In this document: piece by piece, positions 15,604 to 24,384 of the stretch
Position numbering within the stretch: position 1 is the first letter of the stretch
Layout: each line of letters starts with the position of its first letter
Assembly: GCA_020433805.1 (NCBI GenBank)
Contig: JAGRBZ010000034.1
Location: 1-35,525 of the forward strand
Source: Anaerolineae bacterium
Lineage (GTDB): Bacteria > Chloroflexota > Anaerolineae > 4572-78 > J111
DNA length: 35,525 nt
Direction of reading: 5' to 3'
Notes under the pieces: generated by a model
What the model was told of the DNA's origin: nothing
Database searches by the model: none
The model's input: the letters and a program-made list of their open reading frames with translations, nothing else
Position numbers and translations under genes: made by a program

Positions 15604-18263
15604 AAGACCCTGTGTGCGGGATGGAGATCGATCCCGCCGCTGCCGTAGCCAAACGGAGTATTGACGGCAGCGACTATTACTTTTGCTCCGATCATTGCGC
15701 CGAAACCTTCGACGCCGACCCGGATCAATATATACCCGGTCAGGAAGGACATAGCCAGGGAGCAACGCCTCAGGCCCACTCGGCCACCACCGGCTATAAC
15801 CCCGACCTGCCGGGGCCGGTATCGGTGGAGATGCCCATTGTCAACCTGGATTGCGCCACCTGCGTGCAGACGATTGAACGAGCGCTGCGCAAACTGGATG
15901 GCATGCAGCAGGCCACCGTCAACTTTGCCACAGCCAAAGCCCACGTCACCTACGACCCGGCCCGGCTATCTCTGACACACATTCAGCAGACCATGAAAAA
16001 AGCGGGCTACACGGTGGGCGGGGCCGATGCCATCTTCAAAATCAAAGACCTGCACTGTGCGTCGTGTGTCAGCTTCATTGAAGAGGCGTTACGGGAGACT
16101 CCCGGCGTGTTGAAGGCCACGGTCAATTTGGCCACCCAGACGGCCAACGTCAGTTATCTACCTGGCACAGCCACCCCTGACTCGATGCGACAGGCCATTG
16201 AATCGGTCGGCTACAAAACGGAAAGTCAGCCCGAAGCCACCCCGCCGGAAGATGCTGAACGCGTCGCCCGTGAAGCCGAATACCGCGATCTGCGGAACCG
16301 ATTTAGCGTAGCCGCGGTGTTGTCGGTACTGGTGCTGGCCCTTAGCTTTGGCGAATTTATTCCCGGTCTGAAGGCCATTCCTCAGGCTGTTGCCTGGATT
16401 ATCTTGTTTGTGCTCACCACCCCCGTGTTGTTCTGGGCGGGCAGTCGTTTCTTTATCGGCGCGTGGAGCGCATTCCGACACCGCAGCGCCGATATGAACA
16501 CTTTGATTGCCCTGGGTACGGGGGCGGCTTACGTCTACTCCACCGTGGCCACTTTCCTGCCCGGCCTGCTGCCGGAAGGATTGCGGGCCGTTTATTTTGA
16601 CACCACGGCCATCATCGTTGCCCTGATTTTGCTGGGCCAACTGCTGGAAGCGCGGGCTAAAGGCCAGACCAACGAGGCCATCCGCAAATTGATGGGCTTG
16701 CAGGCCAAAACCGCCCGCGTGGTTCGCTATGGCGAAGAGGTGGACATTCCCATAGAAGAAGTGCTGGTGGGCGATATGGTCATAGTGCGCCCCGGCGAGA
16801 AAGTGCCGGTGGACGGGGTGGTGCTGGAAGGCAGTTCCACCCTGGACGAAAGCATGCTCACCGGCGAGTCGCTGCCAGTCAGCAAAGGACCGAATGATGA
16901 AGTCATCGGGGCGACGCTCAACAAAACCGGGGCCTTCCGTTTTCGGGCCACCAAAGTAGGGAAAGATACCGCCCTCAGCCAGATTATCCAACTGGTACAA
17001 CAAGCGCAGGGGACTAAGGCACCCATCCAGCGCATGGCCGATGTGATCTCCGGCTATTTTGTGCCAACGGTGATTTTGGTCGCTATCTGGAGCTTTGCCA
17101 TCTGGTTTGTGTTTGGCCCCGCGCCCGCCCTGACTCACGCCCTGGTAACAGCCGTAACGGTGCTGATTATTGCCTGCCCCTGTGCCTTGGGTCTGGCCAC
17201 CCCTACGTCGATTATGGTCGGCACCGGTAAAGGCGCGGAAAATGGCATCCTCATTCGCTCGGCCGAGGCCCTGGAAACGGCTCACAAGTTAAATGCGATT
17301 GTGCTAGATAAAACCGGCACTATCACCAAAGGCAAGCCGGAATTGACCGATGTGATGGTTGATGAACCGTTAAAAATAAATAATGAACAATTGCTGCAAT
17401 TGGCTGCCTCCGTGGAAACCGTAAGCGAACACCCGTTGGCCCAGGCCATTGTGGACGGAGCCAAAGCGCAAAAGCTAGCCCTGGAATCCCCGGCTGATTT
17501 TGAGGCCATTCCCGGCCACGGTGTCACGGCCACGGTTGGCGGGCGTCAGGTAGCGCTGGGTAATTTGAAACTGATGCGCCGACAGAATATCAGTTTGAAC
17601 GGACTGGAAGCGCGAGCACAATCGCTAGCGGATGAAGGCAAAACGCCGATGTTTGTGGCGGTCGATGGTCAGGCCGGGGGGATTGTGGCGGTGGCCGATA
17701 CCGTCAAAGAAGACAGCAAACAGGCTATTGCTCAACTGAAAATGTTGGGGCTGGAAGTGGTGATGATTACCGGCGACAACCGTCGCACTGCTGAAGCCAT
17801 CGCCCGGCAGGTGGGTGTCGAGCGCGTGCTGGCCGAAGTGCTGCCGGAAGACAAGGCTCGCAACGTGCAAATGCTGCAAAATGAGGGCAAAATCGTGGCG
17901 ATGGTTGGCGACGGGATTAACGATGCCCCGGCCCTGGCCCAGGCCGATGTCGGGTTGGCTATCGGCACGGGCACAGACGTGGCCATTGAAGCCAGCGACA
18001 TCACTCTGATTAAGGGTAGTTTGACCGGCGTGGCGGTGGCCATCGAGTTGAGTAAAGCCACCATGCGCAATATCAAACAAAACCTGTTTGGCAGTTTTAT
18101 CTACAATACGCTGGGCGTGCCGGTGGCGGCGGGGGTATTGTTCCCCTTCTTTGGTATTTTGCTCAGCCCCATCATTGCGAGTGCGGCGATGGCCCTGAGC
18201 AGCGTGACCGTCATCAGCAACGCTTTGCGTCTGCGTGGCTTCAAACCGGCCGCGACAAAATAG
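15597..18263 (+). CDS. copA: Copper-exporting P-type ATPase with YHS and two HMA domains
   Basis: This 888-aa P1B-type ATPase has these domains in order: YHS (residues 1-48, DPVCGM and YYFCSDHC), HMA-1 (C86/C89, DCATC), HMA-2 (C154/C157, HCASC), membrane segments, the actuator TGE loop ([11 protein letters not shown]), the transmembrane CPC ([15 protein letters not shown]), phosphorylation motif [27 protein letters not shown], then the TM7 YN ([11 protein letters not shown]) and TM8 MALSS. The CPC, YN and MxxSS set defines Cu(I)-selective P1B-1 pumps. It expels Cu(I) from the cytoplasm. AGGAG lies 7 nt upstream of the ATG. A cupredoxin and a seleno-glutaredoxin follow directly. Confidence 0.97.
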   Translation: MVKDPVCGMEIDPAAAVAKRSIDGSDYYFCSDHCAETFDADPDQYIPGQEGHSQGATPQAHSATTGYNPDLPGPVSVEMPIVNLDCATCVQTIERALRKLDGMQQATVNFATAKAHVTYDPARLSLTHIQQTMKKAGYTVGGADAIFKIKDLHCASCVSFIEEALRETPGVLKATVNLATQTANVSYLPGTATPDSMRQAIESVGYKTESQPEATPPEDAERVAREAEYRDLRNRFSVAAVLSVLVLALSFGEFIPGLKAIPQAVAWIILFVLTTPVLFWAGSRFFIGAWSAFRHRSADMNTLIALGTGAAYVYSTVATFLPGLLPEGLRAVYFDTTAIIVALILLGQLLEARAKGQTNEAIRKLMGLQAKTARVVRYGEEVDIPIEEVLVGDMVIVRPGEKVPVDGVVLEGSSTLDESMLTGESLPVSKGPNDEVIGATLNKTGAFRFRATKVGKDTALSQIIQLVQQAQGTKAPIQRMADVISGYFVPTVILVAIWSFAIWFVFGPAPALTHALVTAVTVLIIACPCALGLATPTSIMVGTGKGAENGILIRSAEALETAHKLNAIVLDKTGTITKGKPELTDVMVDEPLKINNEQLLQLAASVETVSEHPLAQAIVDGAKAQKLALESPADFEAIPGHGVTATVGGRQVALGNLKLMRRQNISLNGLEARAQSLADEGKTPMFVAVDGQAGGIVAVADTVKEDSKQAIAQLKMLGLEVVMITGDNRRTAEAIARQVGVERVLAEVLPEDKARNVQMLQNEGKIVAMVGDGINDAPALAQADVGLAIGTGTDVAIEASDITLIKGSLTGVAVAIELSKATMRNIKQNLFGSFIYNTLGVPVAAGVLFPFFGILLSPIIASAAMALSSVTVISNALRLRGFKPAATK

Positions 18264-18331
18264 ATTTAAATCAATCCGGGCTTGAGGTCTCAAGAACCGT
18301 CAGGTCCGGCAAGCTATTGACGAGGTGAAAA

Positions 18332-18706
18332 ATGACTCCGATTGATGTTAGCGTTTTGTTGGGGGCTGTGATCCTTTCCGCCCTGGTCATCTGGTTTTTC
18401 TTCTTCTCCGAAAAAAAAGGCACGCGCTTGGCGGCGGCCAACGGGGTGCAGGAGACCAACATTGTGGTTAAAGGGGGCTACACGCCCGATGTGCTGGTGG
18501 TAAAAGCCGGGCAGCCGGTCCGCTTGAACTTCACCCGACAGGAGACGGCCAGTTGCTCGGAGATGGTTCTCTTCCCCGACTTTGACCAGAGCGCCAAGCT
18601 TCCCACCGGCGAAACCATCCCAATAGAGTTTACACCGGAAACGCCCGGTGAATACGATTTCCAATGCCAGATGGGGATGCTACACGGCAAATTGATTGTA
18701 GAGTAA
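18332..18706 (+). CDS. Membrane-anchored cupredoxin
   Basis: This 124-aa protein has one N-terminal membrane segment (residues 7-25) and a single cupredoxin-like domain outside. Candidate copper ligands are C75 (TASCSEMV) and the C-terminal loop C112-Q-M114-G-M116-L-H118, with the domain closing HGKLIVE. That loop resembles the type of cupredoxin found beside CopA pumps, which may take Cu(I) from the ATPase or hold it for export. It lies 68 nt after copA and 13 nt before the seleno-glutaredoxin. The family call (Cupredoxin_1) is from the ligand pattern and fold-like strand order. Confidence 0.82.
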   Translation: MTPIDVSVLLGAVILSALVIWFFFFSEKKGTRLAAANGVQETNIVVKGGYTPDVLVVKAGQPVRLNFTRQETASCSEMVLFPDFDQSAKLPTGETIPIEFTPETPGEYDFQCQMGMLHGKLIVE

Positions 18707-18719
18707 GGAGATGCCGTTG

Positions 18720-19004
18720 ATGCTGGGTAAATTATTCAAACGTGGTGGAACGAAAACCATCATCTACACCCAACCACCCACCTGAGCGGATTGCCATGCG
18801 GCAAAGAGGTTCTTTGCCCAAGAGGGAATTTTCTATGACGAGCGCGATGTAACCGCCGACGAAAAGTATCTGAAAGAATTAACGGAGACCGTTGGCCGGA
18901 TGGCCACCCCCACCATTGTCATTGGCAATGAGGTTTTGTTGGGGTTTGTTATGAACCGGACACGCATTGAAACATTGTTGGAGCAGAATTCTACAGCAAA
19001 GTAG
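18720..19004 (+). CDS. Selenocysteine glutaredoxin (UxxC)
   Basis: Read through the TGA at 18783-18785, this is a 94-aa glutaredoxin. The opening strand TKTIIYTQPPT is followed by U22-A-D-C25-H, then a helix (AAKRFFAQEGI), YDERDVT, the cis-Pro strand MATPTIVIG and NEVLLGF. This is the whole glutaredoxin/NrdH-like fold in its usual length with no other break, and the TGA stands at the nucleophilic Cys. A hairpin of SECIS geometry follows. The ATG at 18720 is preferred because GGAG lies 9 nt upstream; ATG 18711 abuts that site. It is the third gene of the copA-cupredoxin operon. No signal peptide is seen, so it should be cytoplasmic, perhaps a thiol/Cu(I) reductant. A Cys-to-stop mutation is the alternative reading. 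Confidence 0.87.
18800..18818 (+). promoter_or_regulatory. SECIS-like hairpin of the seleno-glutaredoxin
   Basis: Nucleotides +15 to +33 after the UGA form GGCAAAG-AGGUU-CUUUGCC, a perfect 7 bp stem; an A-U closing pair would make it 8 bp with a GGU loop, like the GGU-containing apical loop of the E. coli formate dehydrogenase SECIS. G lies at loop position 2. Spacing and size agree with the hairpins at 5518 and 32330. Confidence 0.82.
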
Positions 19005-19033
19005 TACTCTGTTGATAACATAGCTTTATATAA

Positions 19034-19067
19034 AGGCCGCAAGATCAAATTTTGCGGCTTTTATTTT
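19034..19067 (+). terminator. Intrinsic terminator of the copA operon
   Basis: GCCGCAA (19036-19042) pairs with TTGCGGC (19052-19058), followed by TTTTATTTT. It lies 30 nt after the seleno-glutaredoxin stop, so that gene is inside the transcript rather than debris after it. Confidence 0.88.
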
Positions 19068-19105
19068 GTGTTCGTAAGGACCCGTATATATGCCTGGATT
19101 GATAT

Positions 19106-19131
19106 GGGTCAAATGGCGCTGTTGCCAAATC
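19106..19131 (+). repeat. GCTGTTG intergenic motif, copy 3 of 3
   Basis: GGTCAAATGGCGCTGTTGCC lies about 75 nt before the ICMT-type methyltransferase. It shares the core with the copies at 13287 and 15399. Confidence 0.45.
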
Positions 19132-19203
19132 AGGTCTGATGATATCTTGAAACATATAATTAACATGACCTTAAAATAGACAATTACATATGAGGTGAAA
19201 CGA

Positions 19204-19872
19204 ATGCATTTCTCTGATGGGTTTGATTACAACATGTGGCCCGCGGCTATTCTTAGCATCGGGCTGGTCTTTTTCTTCGTTGGCAGTTATATGCTACCCA
19301 CCCGACGGCGCGAGTGGCGTTCTATGGGCTTGTTTGCGGCCTGGATTGTGGCTCTGTTCACCGAGATGTACGGTATTCCGCTGACCATCTACGCCCTCAC
19401 CGCTTTGCTGGGGCGGGCCTATCCGGTGTTGAACCCCTTCACTCATCAAAACGGCCACTTGCTGGTGGCTCTGGCCGGCGGTTCTTACCTGGTGTGGGCG
19501 TTGGTAATGCTGGTTAGTTCAGTCCTTTTTTGGGCTGGTTTTGTGGTTATTGCACGGGGGTGGCGGCTGATCCACCAGGCCCAAAGAAATCTGGTTACAG
19601 AGGGCATCTATCGTTATGTGCGTCATCCTCAGTATTCGGGACTATTTATGATCATCATTGCCTTGCTCATACAGTGGCCGACGATAATTTCAGTATTGAT
19701 GGCTCCAGTTCTCTTTTGGAGTTATATTCGGCTGGCCCGTCGCGAAGAGGCAGAAATGGAGCTGCAATTTGGAGAGGTCTATTGCACTTACAAAACACAG
19801 GTTCCGGCCTTTATCCCGCGTTGGAGCAACTTTAGGCTAATCGACTCTCAATTTAGCGATAAATCGATTTGA
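19204..19872 (+). CDS. Isoprenylcysteine/phospholipid methyltransferase-family membrane protein
   Basis: This 222-aa membrane protein has about five hydrophobic segments. It ends in the ICMT/PEMT signature: VTEGIYRYVRHPQYSGLFM, a hydrophobic hairpin, then RREEAEMELQFGEVYCTYK with the E-E pair and final Tyr that line the S-adenosylmethionine site. Family members methylate lipids or isoprenyl-like thiols; the substrate here is unknown. ATG 19204 is favoured because GAGGTG sits 7 nt upstream; a GTG at 19195 is the alternative. Homologues often sit beside copper and DUF2933 genes, as here, which is consistent with but does not prove a lipid-modifying role. Confidence 0.82.
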   Translation: MHFSDGFDYNMWPAAILSIGLVFFFVGSYMLPTRRREWRSMGLFAAWIVALFTEMYGIPLTIYALTALLGRAYPVLNPFTHQNGHLLVALAGGSYLVWALVMLVSSVLFWAGFVVIARGWRLIHQAQRNLVTEGIYRYVRHPQYSGLFMIIIALLIQWPTIISVLMAPVLFWSYIRLARREEAEMELQFGEVYCTYKTQVPAFIPRWSNFRLIDSQFSDKSI

Positions 19873-19897
19873 TATATCGTATGAGTTACGCAGTTCA

Positions 19898-20011
19898 AAA
19901 GGTGACAGTCTCTTTTTGATGAGAATGAGCGTTTGTTTGGTCCAAGTAGGTCGATTTATTGCGTCCTAAGTACAAACAAAAAAATTTTGGTGGATGAGAT
20001 TGGTCACCTTT
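19898..20011. repeat. 114-bp foldback, MITE-like
   Basis: The ends are AAAGGTGAC (19898-19906) and GTCACCTTT (20003-20011), a perfect 9 bp inverted repeat extended inward by partly matching AGTCTC and GAGATT. A second pair inside, TTTGTTTG and CAAACAAA, nests within. The segment contains no gene and resembles a miniature inverted-repeat element. A target duplication is not clear. Confidence 0.55.
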
Positions 20012-20146
20012 GTTTGATACACTCAACTGCATCCTAATATCGTTCAACCAGCGGAAGTTGAAATTTAATGGATGACACAGGAAAGTGGTTTTAAGACATC
20101 AAGACCCAAACGTAGTTAATACTTGAGGTGGGTGATAGGCATCTGA

Positions 20147-20645
20147 ATGAATTCAATACAGCCACCGCGCCAAGTGAAGGCCTGGTACGGTTTGACCGGC
20201 GAGATCGTAGTTGAAAACGAATTGTGGCACCTGGTCAAAGTGGGCGGCGTGCCGTTAAATCATCCGCCGGTTATCAACTTGATTTTGCGTCGAAAATTAC
20301 CCCGTCAAGCCAAATTGCGGCTAAGCTACTTGCACGAATTTGGGCATTTCCAAACCCTACCCCTGGCGTTGGCTTACTTATTGTTGCTGTTTTGGGCCGG
20401 ACGACGCCCACAGCGTTGGTCAGGCGGATGGATCGGTTGGGGTAATAGCGCTGACAATCGCGCACCAAGCTGTATGGGAACTGGCCGCGGAAGGATATGT
20501 GGTCCTACAAGACAGAACCGCTTTTCGAGAAACCTATCGTGGAACGCGTAATCCGCTTTTGCCCATCTTCTGGATGATTGTTGATGGTTTGGAGCATTGG
20601 GTTGACCTGGTGGTTACTGCGGGTCAAATGATGTCCCTCGTATAG
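20147..20645 (+). pseudogene. Unknown membrane protein with HEFGH motif, frameshifted
   Basis: A frame from ATG 20147 gives KAWYGLTGEIVVENELWHLV, a basic stretch, then LSYLHEFGHFQTLPLALAYLLLLF. It then loses sense near 20430-20445, while the adjacent frame continues with VIALTIAHQAVWELAAEGYVV and ends PLLPIFWMIVDGLEHWVDLVV at the 20643-20645 stop. Removing one base near the G-run at 20440-20444 would join them into about 165 residues. H63-E-F-G-H67 is a zinc metallopeptidase-type HExxH, beside hydrophobic segments, as in membrane-embedded M48/M50-like enzymes. I cannot name a family. The shift could be a real mutation or an error in the sequence. It is 17 nt ahead of the reductase gene. Confidence 0.6.
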
Positions 20646-20662
20646 TTTAGAGGAGGTTGAAG

Positions 20663-21844
20663 GTGGATACAATTTACGACGTCATTGTGGTCGGTGGAGG
20701 ACCGGCGGGGGCCACGGCCGCTTATTTTCTGGGCAAAGCCGGACGTCGGGTATTGGTTATTGAAAAAGCAACCCAACCCCGCTATAAGGCCTGCGGCGGC
20801 GGCCTCTCACTCAGTTTTCTGGAGTCGCAGTTTCCCTTCTCCTTTGACTCGATTATAGAAACCGATGTGGAAGCCATCACATATGTCCTCGATGAGCACT
20901 CTGTTACCATTCCTTTGCCAACCTCCGAAATGCGGATGGTGATGCGCGACCGCTTTGACGCTTACTTGCTGGCTCAAGCACAGGCTGAAGTCTGGCAGGG
21001 GGTTGCCGTGCGCAAGGTAACGGAAACGCCAGGATGCGTTAGTGTTGAAACCAGCGACGGGCGAACTGCAACCGGTATTCTCCTGATTGGAGCTGACGGG
21101 GCTAATTCTGTGGTTGCTCAGGCCGTCGGACTACGACGAGGTAAGGCTTTAGCCGCCGCCATTGAGGTTGAGGTTTTCCCAGAGGTGATGGACCGTTTTG
21201 CCAGTAATCCGGTTTTTATCTTTGGCGAAGTTCGGCATGGCTACTTGTGGATATTCCCTAAAGCCAGTCACCTCTCTGTTGGCATTGCCGCGCTTCATCC
21301 CAAACCGGGCGAGTTGCAGGTAACTTTACGTCGGGTCATGTCCCGGAATGCTATTTCGTTAGATGGGTTTCAAATGCACGGCCACCCAATCCCCCTATAT
21401 ACCGGCCGCGAAGCAATTACGACCCGGCGGGTGTTGCTTGCAAGCGATGCTGCCGGGCTGGCCGATCCATTTTCCGGTGAAGGCATTCGATTGGCGATTA
21501 CCAGCGGCCGCTTGGCAGCCGAAGCAATTTTGGCTAACCGACCAGAACAGTATGAAAAGATGATTTTTCGTCAGATCGGTTTTAGCCAATGGTGTGGTCT
21601 GGGTTTATCCTGGCTTTTCTACCATTTTCAAATGGTCTGTTTTATCTTCGGCGCACACAACCCATTTGTTACGCGTGCATTTATCAATTTGTTGTCTGGG
21701 CGAGTCGGCTATCCTACTGTTGTAATACGTATTTTCGCTACCCTTCCCCTCTTTTTGCTGTCTGAAGGTTTAATTCAACTGGCCGGCCTGGTGGGCGGGC
21801 CAAAAAAAAGGCGATGGCTTCGAACAAGAATATATCCGGCCTGA
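20663..21844 (+). CDS. Geranylgeranyl-reductase-like FAD oxidoreductase
   Basis: This is a flavoprotein of about 393 aa. It has the Rossmann dinucleotide motif DVIVVGGGPAGATAAYFLGKAG, IEK at the end of the second strand, ACGGGLS (substrate-loop Cys/Gly motif of the geranylgeranyl reductase family), RDRFDAYLL, and the second FAD motif LLASDAAGLADPFSGEGI. Family members saturate isoprenoid chains of lipids, quinones or pigments. A C-terminal hydrophobic segment may tether it to the membrane. The GTG at 20663 is preferred over TTG 20657 because AGGAGG ends 7 nt before it. The lipid methyltransferases nearby hint at a lipid-modification role. Confidence 0.87.
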   Translation: MDTIYDVIVVGGGPAGATAAYFLGKAGRRVLVIEKATQPRYKACGGGLSLSFLESQFPFSFDSIIETDVEAITYVLDEHSVTIPLPTSEMRMVMRDRFDAYLLAQAQAEVWQGVAVRKVTETPGCVSVETSDGRTATGILLIGADGANSVVAQAVGLRRGKALAAAIEVEVFPEVMDRFASNPVFIFGEVRHGYLWIFPKASHLSVGIAALHPKPGELQVTLRRVMSRNAISLDGFQMHGHPIPLYTGREAITTRRVLLASDAAGLADPFSGEGIRLAITSGRLAAEAILANRPEQYEKMIFRQIGFSQWCGLGLSWLFYHFQMVCFIFGAHNPFVTRAFINLLSGRVGYPTVVIRIFATLPLFLLSEGLIQLAGLVGGPKKRRWLRTRIYPA

Positions 21845-21872
21845 CACATGTTAACGCGATCGGTGTTCAGTT

Positions 21873-22721
21873 TTAATTTTTAGCGCCAACCAATTCCTCC
21901 ACCCGATGGACGCGTGTCAGCCAGCCAGTGCGCCAGGTAATGAAATGTCTCAAACGTTCCAGTTTAGCATCGTTGTTAGTTAACTGATAGAAGGTCATAT
22001 CACCGACTTTTTGGCAATCAACCAGCGCCAGACGTTCCAGGTTGTGCATAGCGGCCACAACCAGCTTGCTATCGTAGTTTAGTTGTTGTGCCCAGGCCTC
22101 GATGGTCATCGCCATTCGACGATAACGCCAGAGCAGGACGAGCAGATCGCGCTCAACTGGGGCATTGAGTAGTCTGGCCGCTAACACTGCTGCATCTATC
22201 GGCAGATCACGCAGTAGAAATTCGGTAGACGTTGATTGTGTTTTGAGAAGATCAAGACTCGGCTCCAGTTGGCTGGCGTGAACGGGGCCTGAAAAACAAG
22301 CGACCAAGATCAGACCACCCTGACGTAAAAAATAGACAACTGAGCCGGTAGGTAGTTCAAGATAATGCAGTTCATTGGTTGTGACCGCGCCTTCGTACGA
22401 AGTCAAAATTGGTTTTATTACCGTCTCATCCAGATTAAAATCGCCCTGGTGATGAACCGGTACACCTCGTTCGTCATAAATTGTCAACGAGAGCAACGCT
22501 GACGGACGGCGCAGGCGCAAAATCAGGATGATCGCTGCCAACAGCGGTAAGGCATACCAAGAGTGAGCCAGAAAAGTAGCAACCCCGGCAACGGTTAAGG
22601 TATGTCCCTCCAAAAACCAAAGAAACGAATCAATGAACCACCCGGTCAGGGCCAGAATAGCAATGGCCATCCAGGTATTTGCCCGGCGCAGGTGATCCAG
22701 AATGTGTTTTATGCCAGCCAC
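21873..22721 (-). CDS. Unknown membrane protein with winged-helix-like C-terminus
   Basis: I do not recognise this 282-aa protein. It has two membrane segments (about residues 18-38 and 46-66), then a soluble domain with a Roadblock/profilin-like pattern (LLSLTIYDERGVPVHHQG, later GSVVYFLRQGGLILVAC). The final helical stretch, EAWAQQLNYDSKLVVAAMHNL followed by LALVDCQKVGDMTFYQLT, looks like a winged helix. The combination suggests a membrane-bound sensor or scaffold, but that is inference. It converges with the reductase gene (28 nt apart) and lies downstream of the CFA-synthase-like gene on the same strand. Confidence 0.72.
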   Translation of the reverse strand: MAGIKHILDHLRRANTWMAIAILALTGWFIDSFLWFLEGHTLTVAGVATFLAHSWYALPLLAAIILILRLRRPSALLSLTIYDERGVPVHHQGDFNLDETVIKPILTSYEGAVTTNELHYLELPTGSVVYFLRQGGLILVACFSGPVHASQLEPSLDLLKTQSTSTEFLLRDLPIDAAVLAARLLNAPVERDLLVLLWRYRRMAMTIEAWAQQLNYDSKLVVAAMHNLERLALVDCQKVGDMTFYQLTNNDAKLERLRHFITWRTGWLTRVHRVEELVGAKN

Positions 22722-22810
22722 TATAACAACCTTGTTGTTGCCCCATAACCACTCTGGATAAACAAAACTTCGCTTATCGGGGCAGTGTATGGAGGATTGA
22801 ATGGAGAGTG

Positions 22811-23752
22811 CTACCGCTTCCTAAAAAACATGCGCTGGTGGCCAAAAATATTGCGGATAAAAACCTCGCGCGCTGCCTTTTCTTCAATAGATTTCAGCCT
22901 GTGCCAATAGGGGCGACCATGCAAAACAAGATTGGATAATAGTTTCAATTTGGCCCAAGTTTTGCCTGCCTTTGGTGCGTACCAGGCTTTTAACCATTCG
23001 GTGATGGTTTGAATGTAGTCCAACCGGCCATCGCTGGCGTTGACCAATTCAAAGTAGGGGGCGGCCACCCTGACTATCTGCTCTTTGCTGTCCGGTAACC
23101 ACGAGCCGGGGAAAAAGGCTCTCAAATAACCCAGGATCCATTCATTAGAAAATTTGGGAGATGTCACCTTAGCATACTTTTCTTCAAATTCCTGAAGGGT
23201 TGGTTTGATATTGCCCCACGGGAGAAGCTTACCCCAGGTCATCGTTTGCAGGTATAAAAAGTTACCATCACTCAGCAGGTTATAACAGAGTTTGAAGAAG
23301 TCGTTATATATTTTTTCTTGTTGGCCTGCTGAAAATTCTTCAACTGAACAAAAATGCTCAAATGCTCCCAACGAGACCACCGTTTTGAATTTGCCAAATT
23401 GGGTTGGGTCCAGTTCTTTCCAGTCGAGTAAATACACCTCAAGTTCCTGTTGTCGACAGGCCTCGACTTGTTTAGGGGAGAGGGTCAGGCCAACTCCATA
23501 ACCACCGCGTTCTCTCACGGCATTTAACATCGGCCCCCAACCGCAGCCGATGTCAATCAACCTGTCACCCCGCTTAAACCCCACCGATTGAAAAATCCAG
23601 GCATGCTTGTCTTGCTGTGCCTGCGCCAGCGACTTGCTGTAATCACTGTTGTAGTAGGCGCAAGTAATATCGGCATAAGGATTATCAAGAATTAAAGGCC
23701 ACAGTTCGTTCAGGTCGTCGTAAGTGTAAGAGATTTCTTTTTGGGTTGCCAT
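22811..23752 (-). CDS. Cyclopropane-fatty-acid-synthase-like methyltransferase
   Basis: This 313-aa S-adenosylmethionine methyltransferase has motif I RLIDIGCGWGPML, GVGLTLSPKQVEAC and TVVSLGAFEHFCSVEE, the pattern of the CfaS/mycolic acid methyltransferase group. The substrate is likely a membrane lipid. ATG 23752 with AGAGGA just upstream is preferred over an in-frame TTG at 23776. It lies 15-40 nt after the DUF2933 gene and is probably cotranscribed with it. With the ICMT-type protein and the flavoprotein nearby, it points to a lipid-modification cluster. Confidence 0.85.
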   Translation of the reverse strand: MATQKEISYTYDDLNELWPLILDNPYADITCAYYNSDYSKSLAQAQQDKHAWIFQSVGFKRGDRLIDIGCGWGPMLNAVRERGGYGVGLTLSPKQVEACRQQELEVYLLDWKELDPTQFGKFKTVVSLGAFEHFCSVEEFSAGQQEKIYNDFFKLCYNLLSDGNFLYLQTMTWGKLLPWGNIKPTLQEFEEKYAKVTSPKFSNEWILGYLRAFFPGSWLPDSKEQIVRVAAPYFELVNASDGRLDYIQTITEWLKAWYAPKAGKTWAKLKLLSNLVLHGRPYWHRLKSIEEKAAREVFIRNIFGHQRMFFRKR

Positions 23753-23791
23753 TTGTCCTCTTTCTGCCGGTATCAAAAGAGACCGGTCAAC

Positions 23792-24022
23792 TTACTCCTC
23801 TTTGGTCACAGTTGCCGGTCTTTCTGACAACACCTCTTCACCGTGCGAGTGTCCGCCCATCTTCATCATCAAGATGTGGGACAAAGGGCAAAACAACACC
23901 AACCCCACCAACAGCGTTGTGCTAACGGGAATATTGAACAGAAAAATCGCGGCCAGACCGGCCACAGGAATTAAGCAGCAGGCCAGCATCAACCATAGAT
24001 GATGATTTGCTTTGAAACTCAT
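23792..24022 (-). CDS. DUF2933 small membrane protein
   Basis: This 76-aa protein has two membrane segments (residues 8-28 and 34-51) and a His/Met-rich short loop, PLSHILMMKMGGHSHGEEV. That matches DUF2933, a family common next to copper resistance and lipid methyltransferase genes. The Met and His residues near the C-terminus could bind Cu(I) or Ag(I), which is inference. It heads a transcript running into the CFA-synthase-like gene. Confidence 0.75.
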   Translation of the reverse strand: MSFKANHHLWLMLACCLIPVAGLAAIFLFNIPVSTTLLVGLVLFCPLSHILMMKMGGHSHGEEVLSERPATVTKEE

Positions 24023-24104
24023 ACGTCGTTATCTCCTTATAAAGGGTTACCCATTACAGCCGTTTTACTAGCTTAAATTTTACCCTTTGTGCGGCTTCGT
24101 AGGG

Positions 24105-24207
24105 AGCGCCAATTGGCTCACCGGTACACAGGCAAAATGGCCTGTTTTCAGAATGCCTTGCTTATAGTAGGCCATTTTGCCTGCAACTGTCCACGCCAAC
24201 TGGCGCT
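24105..24207. repeat. 103-bp nested inverted repeat
   Basis: The outer arms AGCGCCAATTGGC (24105-24117) and GCCAACTGGCGCT (24195-24207) match at 12 of 13 positions. The inner arms AGGCAAAATGGCCT (24130-24143) and AGGCCATTTTGCCT (24169-24182) are perfect over 14 bp. The two pairs are separated by 12 nt on each side, so the internal loop is symmetric. The 24023-24384 region holds no gene apart from this and the palindrome at 24319. It could be a MITE-like insertion or a strong RNA structure. Confidence 0.75.
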
Positions 24208-24298
24208 AATGCAGTTGGACAGAATGTGATAAAGTTGAATAAGTTGTGGATCGACGATCATATCAAATAGTAAATTTCGTTAGCATTAGTTACACAAC

Positions 24299-24333
24299 TT
24301 GACAGACTTTGATTTGTTCTTACTCTATGTAAG
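24299..24333 (+). promoter_or_regulatory. TTGACA plus CTTAC-N5-GTAAG operator upstream of SCO1
   Basis: TTGACA (24299-24304) is followed by CTTAC-tctat-GTAAG (24319-24333), whose arms cover the expected -10 zone about 52 nt before the SCO1 gene. The arms and 5 nt spacer match the sites at 10313, 13237 and 32060. Confidence 0.65.
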
Positions 24334-24384
24334 TAAATTATTTTTGCCAGCTAATGTGCCCTCATCGGTTGGGGCTAAATTGGA

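Noticed and set aside
16158..17285. 375-aa minus-strand frame inside copA
   Set aside because: It is an antisense shadow of a highly conserved gene in GC-rich codons and shows no domain of its own.
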